A stretch of DNA of 51,103 bases from Burkholderiales bacterium (GTDB lineage Bacteria > Pseudomonadota > Gammaproteobacteria > Burkholderiales > SG8-39). A program made the translations under genes and the position numbers. This document shows, one piece after another, positions 32,123-41,400 of this stretch; the stretch's first letter is position 1, and the number at the start of each line of letters is the position of its first letter. The DNA lies in NCBI GenBank assembly GCA_020848075.1, contig JADLAV010000045.1:1-51103 (forward strand), read 5' to 3'. The notes beneath the pieces are model-generated. The model searched no databases. It was given only the letters and a program-made list of their open reading frames with translations, and was not told the DNA's origin.

Positions 32123-32413
32123 CTAGCGATAGCCCGCCTCGCGCTGATGGCGAATGGCGAGAATCTCGATTCGGCCGAGACGCGACGACACGCGATATAA
32201 CGCGACGTACCCGGTGCGGCCGTACGAGATGACGAGCTCGCGCAAGGGTCCCCGAACGGGTCGGCCGATGTGAGGATGGCGCTCGAGGATCGTGACGGCG
32301 TCCACGATCACCTTTGCTGCCGCATTCGCAGCAGCCGGGTCGTGCGCAGCTAGGAAGTCGAACAGCCGATCCAGATCGGCCAGAGCTCGCGCGCTGTACG
32401 CGACGACGGCCAA
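32123..32413 (-). CDS. ParE/RelE-type toxin
   Basis: 96 residues. MAVVAYSARALADLDRLFDF, then ILERHPHIGRPVRG, LRELVISYGRTGYVALYRV and ILAIRHQREAGYR are the ParE/RelE fold pattern, with the conserved C-terminal RHQREAGY. ParE proteins poison DNA gyrase and RelE proteins cut mRNA; this one resembles ParE more. It follows its antitoxin by 21 bp in the same operon. The protein looks complete. Confidence 0.85.
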   Translation of the reverse strand: MAVVAYSARALADLDRLFDFLAAHDPAAANAAAKVIVDAVTILERHPHIGRPVRGPLRELVISYGRTGYVALYRVSSRLGRIEILAIRHQREAGYR

Positions 32414-32434
32414 TGGGGATCGGCTCGTCCCGTA

Positions 32435-32728
32435 TCACCGCCTGCGAGCGCGCCGCACTGGCTGCGGCTTGGGCGCCTTCTTCCCCGCGGCGCGCGCGAG
32501 AATGTACGCATGCACGTCTTCGGCCGCGTACAGCGGTCCGCCGGCATCGATCTCCGCCGCAGACGCTTCGGCTTCGGCGATGAAGCGCTCGCGCATCTCC
32601 GCTAGGGCAGCCTGGGCCTCGAGTGCGTTGATCATCCAGGCGTGCGCTGTCTTGCCCACCGCCTCGGCGAGCGGCGCGATACGGGCCTTGAGTGGCGCGG
32701 GCAGCTTGAGGGTCGTCGTGGTCGTCAT
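32435..32728 (-). CDS. Ribbon-helix-helix antitoxin of the ParE-type pair
   Basis: 97 residues from ATG 32728. MTTTTTLKLPAPLKARIAPL opens a ribbon-helix-helix domain, followed by EAVGKTAHAWMINALEAQ. The acidic helical middle (MRERFIAEAEASAAEIDAGG) should wrap the toxin, and the tail is basic (KKAPKPQPVRRARRR). A longer frame starts upstream at 32902, but the palindromic operator at 32747-32766 lies inside it, so 32728 is right. It probably represses its own operon through that site. Confidence 0.82.
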   Translation of the reverse strand: MTTTTTLKLPAPLKARIAPLAEAVGKTAHAWMINALEAQAALAEMRERFIAEAEASAAEIDAGGPLYAAEDVHAYILARAAGKKAPKPQPVRRARRR

Positions 32729-32746
32729 CGTCGCGCCTCGCTGAAA

Positions 32747-32766
32747 GGTGTTACCACGGTAACACC
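32747..32766. promoter_or_regulatory. Palindromic operator of the toxin-antitoxin operon
   Basis: GGTGTTACC-AC-GGTAACACC, 9-bp perfect arms with a 2-bp centre, begins 19 bp upstream of the antitoxin ATG. Half-sites lie about one helical turn apart, as ribbon-helix-helix dimers prefer. Confidence 0.7.
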
Positions 32767-32876
32767 GCTCGCGGGCAGAGGTCAAGGGCGCACGAGCACC
32801 GCCGAGGCAGGAACCGCGCCGCGAGGCGGGCGGCCGTGAATCACAGGCTGCGCACCACCTCGCCGCGTACGCCACA

Positions 32877-33062
32877 CACCACCCCGCCGCCTTCGGCGGC
32901 ACCCCGCCCGGCCACCGGCGCGGTATCGCCGGTGGCGCTCATCGGCTCGAATGCGCGCAGGCGCGTTCTTCGAAACCCCGCACTCGCCCTCAGGGAGGAG
33001 GGGAAGAGGCTTTCATCCCCTCCTTTCCAAGGAGGGGTGGCTGCGCAGCCGCCGGGGTGGTT
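32877..33062. repeat. Family-2 interspersed repeat
   Basis: Starts CACCACCCCGCCGCCTTCGG, contains about 90 bp not shared with the first copy, then CTCAGGGAGGAGGGGAAGAG and TCCCCTCCTTTCCAAGGAGG, and ends GGCTGCGCAGCCGCCGGGGT then GGTT. It sits between the toxin-antitoxin operon and the polA stop codon. Confidence 0.8.
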
Positions 33063-33072
33063 GGCTACGCTC

Positions 33073-35829
33073 TCAGTGCGCCTCGTCCCAGTTCCGCCCC
33101 GCACCGACATCCACCACGAGCGGCACGCGCAGCTCGGCGACTCCGCCCATCAGCGCCGGTAGCGCTTCCTTCACGCGGGCGAGCTCCGCCTCGGGCACTT
33201 CGAGCACGAGCTCGTCGTGCACCTGCATGATGAGCCGCGCGCCGAGGCGCTCGCGGTCGAGCCAGTCCTGCACCGCGATCATCGAGAGCTTGATGAGATC
33301 GGCGGCAGTGCCCTGCATCGGCGCGTTGATCGCCGCGCGCTCGGCGCCCCCTCGCCGCGCCGGATTGCCGCTCCTGATCTCCGGCAGCCAGAGGCGCCGG
33401 CCGAACACCGTCTCGACGTAGCCTTGCTCGCGCGCCTGCACGCGCGTCGTTTCCATGTACTGCGCGACGCCGGGATAGCGCGCGAAGTAGCTGTCGATGT
33501 AGGCCTGCGCGGTCGCACGCTCGAGCCCGAGCTGCTGCGCGAGCCCGAACGCGCTCATGCCGTAGATCAGCCCGAAGGTGATCACCTTGGCGTAGCGGCG
33601 CTCCTCGGCGGTGACCTCGGTCGGGTGGCGGCCGAAGATCTCCGCCGCGGTGGCGCGGTGGATGTCGGCGCCCTCCGCGAACGCGCGCAGCAGCGCCTCG
33701 TCTCCGGAGATGTGCGCCATAATGCGCAGCTCCACCTGCGAGTAGTCGGCCGAGACGAGGCGCGCGCCGGGCGGCGCGATGAATGCCTCGCGGATGCGTC
33801 GTCCCTCGGCCGTGCGCGCCGGGATGTTCTGCAGGTTGGGCTCGTTCGACGCGAGGCGGCCGGTCACCGCGATCGCCTGCCCGTAATTGGTGTGCACGCG
33901 CCCGGTCTTCGGGTTCACCATGCGCGGCAGCTTGTCGGTGTAGGTGGACTTGAGCTTCGCGAGCGCGCGGTACTCGAGCAGGGTCTTCGGCAACGGGTAG
34001 TCGAGCGCGAGCTTCTCCAGCACCTCCTCGTCGGTGGAGGGGGCGCCGCTCGCGGTCTTCTTCAGCACCGGCAGCTTCTTCTCGCCGAACAGGATCTCGG
34101 CGATCTGCTTCGGCGAGTTCATGTTGAAGGGCTGACCCGCCTCGATGTGCGCGCGCTCCTCGAGGAGGAGCATCTCGCGCTCGAGCTCGCGGCTGTGCGC
34201 CGCGAGGAGCTCGGCGTCGACCAGCACGCCCGTGCGCTCCATCCGGAACAGGATCTCCCGCACCGGCATCTCAATGCGCTCATAGACCTCGCGCAGCTTC
34301 GGATCGGCGGCGAGCTTCGGATAGAGCGCCGCGTGCAGCCGCAGCGCGACATCCGAGTCCTCCGCCGAGTACTCGGCGGCGCGGTTGACGTCGACCTGCT
34401 CGAAGCCGATGCGGCTCGCGCCCTTGCCGGTGACCTCGTCGTAGCTGATCATGGTCATCCCGAGGAAGCGGCTCGCGAGCGAGTCCAGGTCGTGGCGCAG
34501 GTGGCTCTCGAGCACGTAGTGCTCGAGCAGCGTGTCGTGCGCGACGCCGGCGAGCTTCACGCCGTGATTGGCGAGCACGTGCTGGTCGTATTTCAGGTTC
34601 TGGCCGAGCTTCTTGCGCGCCGGGTCCTCGAGCCAGGGCCCGAGCAGCGCGAGCGCGCGCGCAACACCGAGCTGGGCGGGCGCGCCGGCGTAGCGATGGT
34701 CCACCGCGAGGTAGGCCGCGCGTCCCGGCGCGACGGCGAACGAGACGCCGACGAGCTCGGCGGCGAACGGATCGAGCGAGGTGGTCTCGGTGTCCACCGC
34801 GACCACTTCGGTGCGCTCGATCTCGGCGAGCCAGCGCAGCACGTCCTCCTCGGTGAGCAGCAGCTCGTAGCGACGCTCGATCGCTTCGCCGGAGGACGGC
34901 GCGCCGGCATGCGCATCAGCATCTTCGCCCGGGGCGGCCGCGGCGCCCGCAGCCGCGCTCACGCCGTTGTCTGCGCCGCCCCCGCCCTCCACCTCGCTCA
35001 GCCAGCTCTTGAAGCCGAACTGGCGGAAGAGCGCGACCAGCTTCGCGCGGTCGCGCGGCCGCGGCGCGAGATCGGCGACGGTCGCGGGCAGCGGGACGTC
35101 GCACTTCACCCGCAGCAGCTCCCGGCCCTGCGGCAGCCAGTCCCGGGTCTTGCGCAGGTTCTCGCCGACCACGCCCGCGATCTCGCCGGCATGCGCGATC
35201 ACCTCGTCGAGCGAGCCGTACTTCTCGAGCCACTTCACGGCGGTCTTCGGGCCGACCTTCTCCACGCCGGGGACGTTGTCGACGCTGTCGCCGACGAGCG
35301 CGAGGTAGTCCAGGATGCGCTCCGGCGGGACGCCGAACTTCGCCGCGACGCCGGGCGCGTCGAGCCGCTCGTTCGTCATGGTGTTCACCAGCGTCACGCG
35401 GCCGTCGACGAGCTGCGCCAGGTCCTTGTCGCCGGTGGACACGATCGTGTCGATGCCCTGCCGCGCGGCCTCGCGCGCGAGCGTGCCGATCACGTCGTCG
35501 GCCTCCACGCCGTCGATCTCGAGCAGCGGCCAACCGAGCGCGAGAATCGCCTCCTTGAGTGGCGCGATCTGCGCGCCGAGCTCGTCGGGCATCAGCGGGC
35601 GATTCGCCTTGTACTGCGGATAGAGCTCGTCGCGGAACGTCTTGCCCTTCGCGTCGAACACGCAGGCGAGGAAATCCGCCTCGTGATCCGCGGCGAGGCG
35701 CCTGAGCATGTTCAGCACGCCGTAGATCGCGCCGGTCGGCTCGCCTTGCGGACTGCGCAGGTCCGGGAGCGCATGAAACGCCCGGTACAGGTACGAAGAC
35801 CCGTCGACCAGTAACAGAGTCTTGCTCAC
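33073..35829 (-). CDS. polA: DNA polymerase I
   Basis: 918 residues, close to the 928 of E. coli. The 5' nuclease domain (1-290) has LLLVDGSSYLYRAFHALPDL, GVEADDVIGTLAREA and STGDKDLAQLV. The 3'-5' exonuclease domain keeps the metal-binding Asp-x-Glu in VAVDTETTSLDP (about 345), so proofreading should be active. The polymerase domain has motif A (DYSQVELRIMAHIS, about 692), motif B (RRYAKVITFGLIYGMSAFG) and motif C (IMQVHDELVLEV, about 867). A Gly/Ala-rich linker near 285-310 (GGGGADNGVSAAAGAAAAPG) precedes the exonuclease. It fills repair gaps and removes RNA primers. It is divergent from the gene at 35866 with 36 bp between. Confidence 0.97.
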   Translation of the reverse strand: MSKTLLLVDGSSYLYRAFHALPDLRSPQGEPTGAIYGVLNMLRRLAADHEADFLACVFDAKGKTFRDELYPQYKANRPLMPDELGAQIAPLKEAILALGWPLLEIDGVEADDVIGTLAREAARQGIDTIVSTGDKDLAQLVDGRVTLVNTMTNERLDAPGVAAKFGVPPERILDYLALVGDSVDNVPGVEKVGPKTAVKWLEKYGSLDEVIAHAGEIAGVVGENLRKTRDWLPQGRELLRVKCDVPLPATVADLAPRPRDRAKLVALFRQFGFKSWLSEVEGGGGADNGVSAAAGAAAAPGEDADAHAGAPSSGEAIERRYELLLTEEDVLRWLAEIERTEVVAVDTETTSLDPFAAELVGVSFAVAPGRAAYLAVDHRYAGAPAQLGVARALALLGPWLEDPARKKLGQNLKYDQHVLANHGVKLAGVAHDTLLEHYVLESHLRHDLDSLASRFLGMTMISYDEVTGKGASRIGFEQVDVNRAAEYSAEDSDVALRLHAALYPKLAADPKLREVYERIEMPVREILFRMERTGVLVDAELLAAHSRELEREMLLLEERAHIEAGQPFNMNSPKQIAEILFGEKKLPVLKKTASGAPSTDEEVLEKLALDYPLPKTLLEYRALAKLKSTYTDKLPRMVNPKTGRVHTNYGQAIAVTGRLASNEPNLQNIPARTAEGRRIREAFIAPPGARLVSADYSQVELRIMAHISGDEALLRAFAEGADIHRATAAEIFGRHPTEVTAEERRYAKVITFGLIYGMSAFGLAQQLGLERATAQAYIDSYFARYPGVAQYMETTRVQAREQGYVETVFGRRLWLPEIRSGNPARRGGAERAAINAPMQGTAADLIKLSMIAVQDWLDRERLGARLIMQVHDELVLEVPEAELARVKEALPALMGGVAELRVPLVVDVGAGRNWDEAH

Positions 35830-35865
35830 ACGCTCGCTCAGAGACCGCCAGGAAGGCGCGACAGG

Positions 35866-36120
35866 ATGGAACCGAAACAGACCCGGAACAAGCTGCCGAA
35901 GACGATGGCAGCCGGCGCCGACGAGCGCGCCGCCGCCGCGATGGAAGCGTGGCGGCTCTTCGCCATTATGTCAGAGTTCGTCGACGCGACCGACCGGCTG
36001 CACCACGTGCACCCGGCGGTCTCGAACGCGTACCAGGACATCACGCTCGCGTTCCGTCACTACGAGGGGCGCGGCTTCGTGGCCTCGCACGTCGAACGCG
36101 AACGCTTTCACAATCTGTGA
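35866..36120 (+). pseudogene. LOG-family (TIGR00730-like) remnant with internal deletion
   Basis: 84 residues. EAWRLFAIMSEFVDATDRL followed by HPAVS matches the N-terminus of long LOG-family Rossmann proteins, where the next residues are normally FGSAR. Here the sequence jumps directly to NAYQDITLAFRHY, which resembles the segment that in full-length proteins lies well downstream (N-x-YQD-x-x-x-x-FRHF). The PGGxGTxxE catalytic region and the GGGPG loop are absent. The remaining tail (EGRGFVASHVERERFHNL) is unrelated. The simplest reading is a large internal in-frame deletion; it could still make a small helical protein. AGGAAGG precedes the ATG. Confidence 0.5.
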
Positions 36121-36200
36121 GCGCGGTGCCCGAGCGCCGCGGCGGCGATCTGTTACACTTTCTGCATCGATTCCCGCCTTTCGCCGCTTTTCGCCCCCTC

Positions 36201-36557
36201 ATGCGCCGTCCACCGCTCCCGCTGTTCAGCGTGGTCGCCGCCGCGCTCGCCGCGCTGCTCGCGCTGCCGGCGGCGGCGCAGGCGCCGCCGCCAAAGCTCG
36301 AGCCCGTGCCCGAGCCGCCTCCGCAGATCGGGGTCGAGCCCCCGCCCGCTAGCGAGCCAGGCGTCACGATCACGCCCGGCACCGGCGGCGAGAAGGTGGA
36401 GGAGTTCTCCATCGACGGGCGCAAGTACATCCGCGTCATTCAGCCCAACGGATTCGAGTACTACCTCGTCGAGGAGCTCCCCGGAGGAGCGTTCGCGGGC
36501 ACGCAGTCGTCGGACAGCCGGATCCGTGTGCCGCAGTGGGTGATCCTGCAGTTCTAG
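36201..36557 (+). CDS. DUF2782 small exported protein
   Basis: 118 residues from ATG 36201: signal peptide (MRRPPLPLFSVVAAALAALL through AAAQA), a proline-rich spacer (APPPKLEPVPEPPPQ) and a compact C-terminal domain with EFSIDGRKYIRVIQPNGFEYYL and VPQWVILQF. This is the DUF2782 pattern seen near polA and thrB in betaproteobacteria. The spacer suggests a reach across the periplasm. No function is established. Confidence 0.85.
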   Translation: MRRPPLPLFSVVAAALAALLALPAAAQAPPPKLEPVPEPPPQIGVEPPPASEPGVTITPGTGGEKVEEFSIDGRKYIRVIQPNGFEYYLVEELPGGAFAGTQSSDSRIRVPQWVILQF

Positions 36558-36614
36558 GGAGAAGCACGCCCGGCGGCAGGGCGCGACCGAGAGCGGCGCG
36601 TGCGGGCGATCAGG

Positions 36615-37580
36615 ATGTCGGTCTACACCAAGGTCAACGCCGCGGAGCTGGCTGCCTGGCTCGCTGAGCTTCCGGTCGGCGCGCTCGTCGACTTGAAGGG
36701 CATCGCGGCCGGCATCGAGAACACCAACTACTTCGTCACGACCACGCAGGGCGTGTTCGTGCTCACGATCTTCGAGCGGCTCTCGGGTGACGCGCTCGCG
36801 TTCTGCCTCGGATTGATGGCCCATCTCGCCCGACACGGCATTCCCTGCCCGATGCCGATCGCCGACGGCGGCGGCGGCATCCTCAGGCTGCTCAAGGACA
36901 AGCCCGCGGCGCTCGTGACGCGGCTGCCGGGCAGCGCGGTCATGGATCCGCGGCCCGCGCACTGCGCCGCCGTCGGCGCGGTGCTCGCCGAGATGCACAC
37001 GGCCGGTGAGAGCTTCGCGGGCGCGCTCCCGAACCCGCGCGGGCCGAAGTGGTGGCGCGAGGTTGCGCCGCAGGTGAGGCCGTTCCTGGATGCGTCGGGC
37101 GCGCAGCTGCTCGACGGGGAGCTTCGCTTCCAGGCGCTCTACCGCCTGCAGGATCTGCCGCGCGGACCCGTGCACGCCGATCTCTTCCGCGACAACGTGC
37201 TCTTCGCGGGCGAGGCGATCGGCGGCGTCATCGACTTCTACTTCGCGGGCGTCGACGCGTGGCTGTTCGATGTCGCCGTCTGCATGAACGACTGGTGCGT
37301 GCTCGCCGATGGCCGGATCGACGAGGCGCGCGCCGCGGCATTGCTCGGCGCGTATCACGCGCATCGCCCCTTCACTGCGCTCGAGCGGGGCGCGTGGCCG
37401 GTCATGCTGCGGGCGGCGGCGCTGCGCTTCTGGCTGTCGCGGCTGTACGATTTCCACCTGCCGCGGCCCGGCGAGCTCGTGCACGCGCACGATCCCGAGC
37501 ACTTCAGGCGCATCCTCGCGCTGCGGGTCGCCGAGTCCGACACGCAGCCGTGGATCCGAAACCCTCCGGATAGCACATGA
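36615..37580 (+). CDS. thrB: Homoserine kinase (type II, APH-like fold)
   Basis: About 321 residues from ATG 36615 (MSVYTKVNAAELAAWLAEL), the family start; GTG 36600 is five codons upstream. The aminoglycoside-phosphotransferase-like kinase fold shows GIAAGIENTNYFVTTTQGVFVLTIFE (nucleotide loop and Lys-equivalent strand), catalytic VHADLFRDNVLF (HxDLxxxN) and VIDFYFAGVDAWLFDVAV with the metal-binding Asp. It phosphorylates homoserine in threonine synthesis. It overlaps the following membrane-protein gene by 4 bp. Confidence 0.92.
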   Translation: MSVYTKVNAAELAAWLAELPVGALVDLKGIAAGIENTNYFVTTTQGVFVLTIFERLSGDALAFCLGLMAHLARHGIPCPMPIADGGGGILRLLKDKPAALVTRLPGSAVMDPRPAHCAAVGAVLAEMHTAGESFAGALPNPRGPKWWREVAPQVRPFLDASGAQLLDGELRFQALYRLQDLPRGPVHADLFRDNVLFAGEAIGGVIDFYFAGVDAWLFDVAVCMNDWCVLADGRIDEARAAALLGAYHAHRPFTALERGAWPVMLRAAALRFWLSRLYDFHLPRPGELVHAHDPEHFRRILALRVAESDTQPWIRNPPDST

Positions 37581-38383
37581 ACGTCGTTCCGACCCATCAC
37601 GGTTGGCGCTGGCTCGCGCGCGGCTGGAAGCTGTTCGCCGCGACGCCGTTCATGTGGATGATCATGATCTTCGCCTACTGGCTGCTGGTCGGCGTCGCCG
37701 GGCTGGTGCCGTACGCCGGCGCCGCCGTGGCGGTCGCGCTCATCCCGGCGTTCAGCGTGAGCTTCATGGCGATGAGTCGCGAGATCGACGAGGGTCGCCC
37801 GCTCGTGCCCGCGCTGCTCTTCGCCGGATTCCGCGCCCACCTGCCCGCCCTGCTCATCCTCGGCGGCATCTACCTCGGCGCGAGCGCGGCCATTCTCGCG
37901 GCGAGCGCGGCGATGGATGACGGGCATCTGATGCGCTGGATGCTGTCGGGGACCGAGATCCCGGAGCAGGCGCTCGCCGACGGGTCCGTGATCGACGCCG
38001 CGCTCGTTGCGCTCGCGCTCTACATGCCGATGCTCGCCGCGTTCTGGTTCGCGCCGGTGCTGGCCGCCTGGGACGGCATGTCGGCGCCGAAAGCGCTCTT
38101 CTACAGCTTCTTCGCGACGATCGCGAACTGGCGAGCGTTCCTCGCGTACGGCATGCTCGTCGGCGCGGTCGGCACGCTCATTCCCGGCATCGCGGTCGCG
38201 TTCGTCGGCGCCGCCCTGCAGCGCTCGCCCGCCTGGGGCGCGGTCGTACCCGCGTTGGTGCTGGTGCTCTTCCTCTCGCTCGTACCGACGCTCTTCGCGA
38301 GCTTCTATGCGAGCTACCGCGATGTCTTCCCGCCGCCCTCCGAGCAGTCTGTGCCGCCGGCGCTGCCACCGGGCGGGGAATAA
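37577..38383 (+). CDS. BPSS1780-type integral membrane protein
   Basis: 268 residues with about six membrane helices (for example FMWMIMIFAYWLLVGVAGLV, FLAYGMLVGAVGTLIPGIAV, VVPALVLVLFLSLVPTLFAS). GWRWLARGWKLFAATPFMWM at the start and YASYRDVF near the end are typical of this betaproteobacterial family. The tail is proline-rich. Function is unknown. It is translationally coupled to thrB by a 4-bp overlap, the usual context for the family. Confidence 0.85.
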   Translation: MNVVPTHHGWRWLARGWKLFAATPFMWMIMIFAYWLLVGVAGLVPYAGAAVAVALIPAFSVSFMAMSREIDEGRPLVPALLFAGFRAHLPALLILGGIYLGASAAILAASAAMDDGHLMRWMLSGTEIPEQALADGSVIDAALVALALYMPMLAAFWFAPVLAAWDGMSAPKALFYSFFATIANWRAFLAYGMLVGAVGTLIPGIAVAFVGAALQRSPAWGAVVPALVLVLFLSLVPTLFASFYASYRDVFPPPSEQSVPPALPPGGE

Positions 38384-38490
38384 CTGGGGGCCGACCGCCG
38401 ATTGCTGCAATGCAGTGAGGTAGAATCCAGCGCCGGGCCGCAAGCGTTCTTCCCCTCCCCCCGCCCCCCCGCTTCCGCGCCCGCCACTGC

Positions 38491-41400
38491 ATGGAACCCA
38501 GTCCCGCCGCCGAGTTCGCCGCGACCCTCACCGTCGGGCGGCTGCGTGAGATTCCCTACAACTACACCTCCTTCTCCGATCGCGAGGTCGTGATCCGCCT
38601 TCTCGGCGAGGAGGCGTGGCAGGTCCTGCTCGGCCTGCGCGCCGAGCGGCGCACGGGGCGCTCGGCGCGCATGCTCTACGAGGTGCTCGGCGACATGTGG
38701 GTGGTGTCGCGCAACCCGTACCTGCAGGACGACCTCCTCGAGAATCCGAAGCGCCGCGCGGCGCTCATCGCCTCGCTCGGGCACCGGCTCGCCGAGATCG
38801 AGAAGCGCAGACAGCTCCATCTCGTCAGCACCCAGGGCGACGAGCTGCCCGAGGCGGAGGCGCCGCAGGGCGCGAAAGGCAGCGCGGACACGCGCCGCCA
38901 GCACGCCATCCGCGACGAGCGCGTGCGCTTCCTGGTCGAGCGCGCGCACGCCGCGGTCGATGCGTTCCAGCGCGAGTTCGAGGAGGCGATCGCGCTCCGG
39001 CGCCGGACCGCGCGCAAGCTCGCGCGCACGACGCGCCGCGACAACATCCAGTTCGACGGCATGGCGCGCGTCTCGCACGTCACCGATGCGACCGACTGGC
39101 GCGTGGAGTACCCGTTCGTCGTGCTCCACCCCGATACCGAGGACGAAGTCACGCGGATGGTGCGCGACTGCATCGACCTCGGGCTGACGATCATCCCCCG
39201 CGGCGGCGGTACGGGCTACACCGGCGGCGCGGTGCCGCTCACGCGCCTCTCGGCGGTGATCAACACCGAGAAGCTCGACGGGCTCGGGCCAGTGGAAACG
39301 GTCCTGCTCCCGGGTGTCGCGCGGCCGGTGCCGACCATCCGCTGCGGCGCCGGCGTCGTCACGCGCCGCGTGATCGAGGCGGCCGAGGCTGCCGGCCTCG
39401 TGTTCGCAGTCGATCCGACCTCCGCCGACGCATCGTGCATCGGCGGCAACATCGCCATGAACGCCGGCGGCAAGAAGGCGGTGCTCTGGGGCACGGCGCT
39501 CGACAACCTCGCCTCGTGGCGCATGGTCGATCCGAACGGCCACCTCCTCGAGGTGACGCGCCTCGACCACAACCTCGGCAAGATCCACGAGTGCCCGGTC
39601 GCGCGGTTCTCGATCCAGCGCTTCCGGAAGGACGGCAGGACTCCGTTCGGCGCACCGGAGCTGATCGAGCTGCCGGGGGCGGCCTGCCGCAAGGCCGGGC
39701 TCGGCAAGGACGTCACCGACAAGTTCCTCGCCGGCCTGCCGGGCGTGCAGAAGGAAGGCTGCGACGGCCTCATCACCGGCGCGCGCTTCATCCTGCACCG
39801 CATGCCGAAGGGCATCCGCACCTTCTGCCTGGAGTACTTCGGTCAGGTGCACGATGCGGTGCCATCGATCGTCGAGATCAAGGAGCGCCTCGACGCGCTC
39901 GCGCGGCCCGCCGGCGGGACGAGCCCGGTCATGCTCGCCGGCCTGGAGCACCTCGACGAGCGCTACGTGAGAGCGGTCGGCTACGCCACCAAGGCGCGCC
40001 GCGGCGGCCGCCCGAAGATGGTGCTGATCGGCGACATCGTCGGCGATGACGAGGACGCGGTCGCGCGCGCCGCCTCCGAGGTGGTGCGGATCGCGAACGC
40101 GCGCGGCGGCGAGGGCTTCGTCGCGGTGTCGGACGAGGCGCGCCGCGGCTTCTGGCTCGACCGCGCGCGCACCGCGGCGATAGCAAGACACACCAACGCG
40201 TTCAAGATCAACGAGGACGTCGTCATCCCGCTCGAGCGGCTCGGCGACTACTCCGACGGCGTCGAGCGCATCAACATCGAGCTCTCGATCGGGAACAAGC
40301 TCGCGCTCCTCGACGCGCTCGACGCGTTCCTCGCCGGCGACCTGCCGCTCGCACAGCACGGCGAGGCCCTCGCGCCGGCCGCGGTGCTCGGCGACCGGCC
40401 CGAGCGCGCGCGCGCGCTGACCGGCGCCGCGCGGGCGCGCTGGCGCTACCTGCTCGACCATCTCGACACGCCGGCCGACGCCGCCGATCCGCGGCACGTG
40501 CCCGCCCTCGCAGCGGCCTCGCACCGCGGCCGCACGGTGTTCCACCTGCTACAGGATCACGCGCTGCGGGTCTCGTGGAAAGACGAGGTGCGCGCGGGCC
40601 TGGGCGACATCTTCGAAGGCGCGGTGTTCCGGCGCATCGTCGAGGGGCTGGACGGCGTGCACCGGCGCGTGCTCAAGGGCCGCGTGTTCATCGCGCTCCA
40701 CATGCACGCCGGCGACGGCAACGTGCACACCAACATCCCGGTCAACTCCGACGACTACCAGATGCTGCGGGAGGCGAGCGCGGCGGTGGCGCGCATCATG
40801 CGGCTCGCCGCATCGCTCGGCGGCGTGATCTCGGGCGAGCACGGCATCGGCATCACCAAGCTCGAGTATCTCGCGCCGGAGAAAATCGCGGCCTTCCGCG
40901 GCTACAAGGAGCGCGTGGACCCGGACGGGCACTTCAACCGGGGCAAGCTCCTGCCGGGCGCGGACCTGCGCAACGCCTACACGCCGTCGTTCAGCCTGAT
41001 CGGGCACGAAAGCCTCATCCTCGAGCAGTCCGAGATCGGCCGGATCTCAGCGTCCGTCAAGGACTGCCTGCGCTGCGGCAAGTGCAAGCCGGTGTGCGCA
41101 ACGCACGTGCCGCGCGCGAACCTCCTCTACTCGCCGCGGAACAAGGTCCTGGCGGCCTCCCTGCTGATCGAGGCGTTCCTCTACGAGGAGCAGACGCGCC
41201 GCGGCGTGAGCCTGCGGCACTTCGACGAGTTCGGCGACGTGGCCGACCACTGCACCGTGTGCCACAAGTGCGCGAGCCCGTGCCCGGTCGACATCGACTT
41301 CGGCGACGTCTCGATCGCGATGCGGAACCTCCTGCGCAAGCAGGGGAAGAAGCGGTTCAGCCCGGGCAGCGCGGCCGCGATGGCGTTTCTCACCATGACC

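Noticed and set aside
33217-35814. 865-codon plus-strand open frame opposite polA
   Set aside because: Shadow of polA with no recognisable domain; polA carries all expected motifs.
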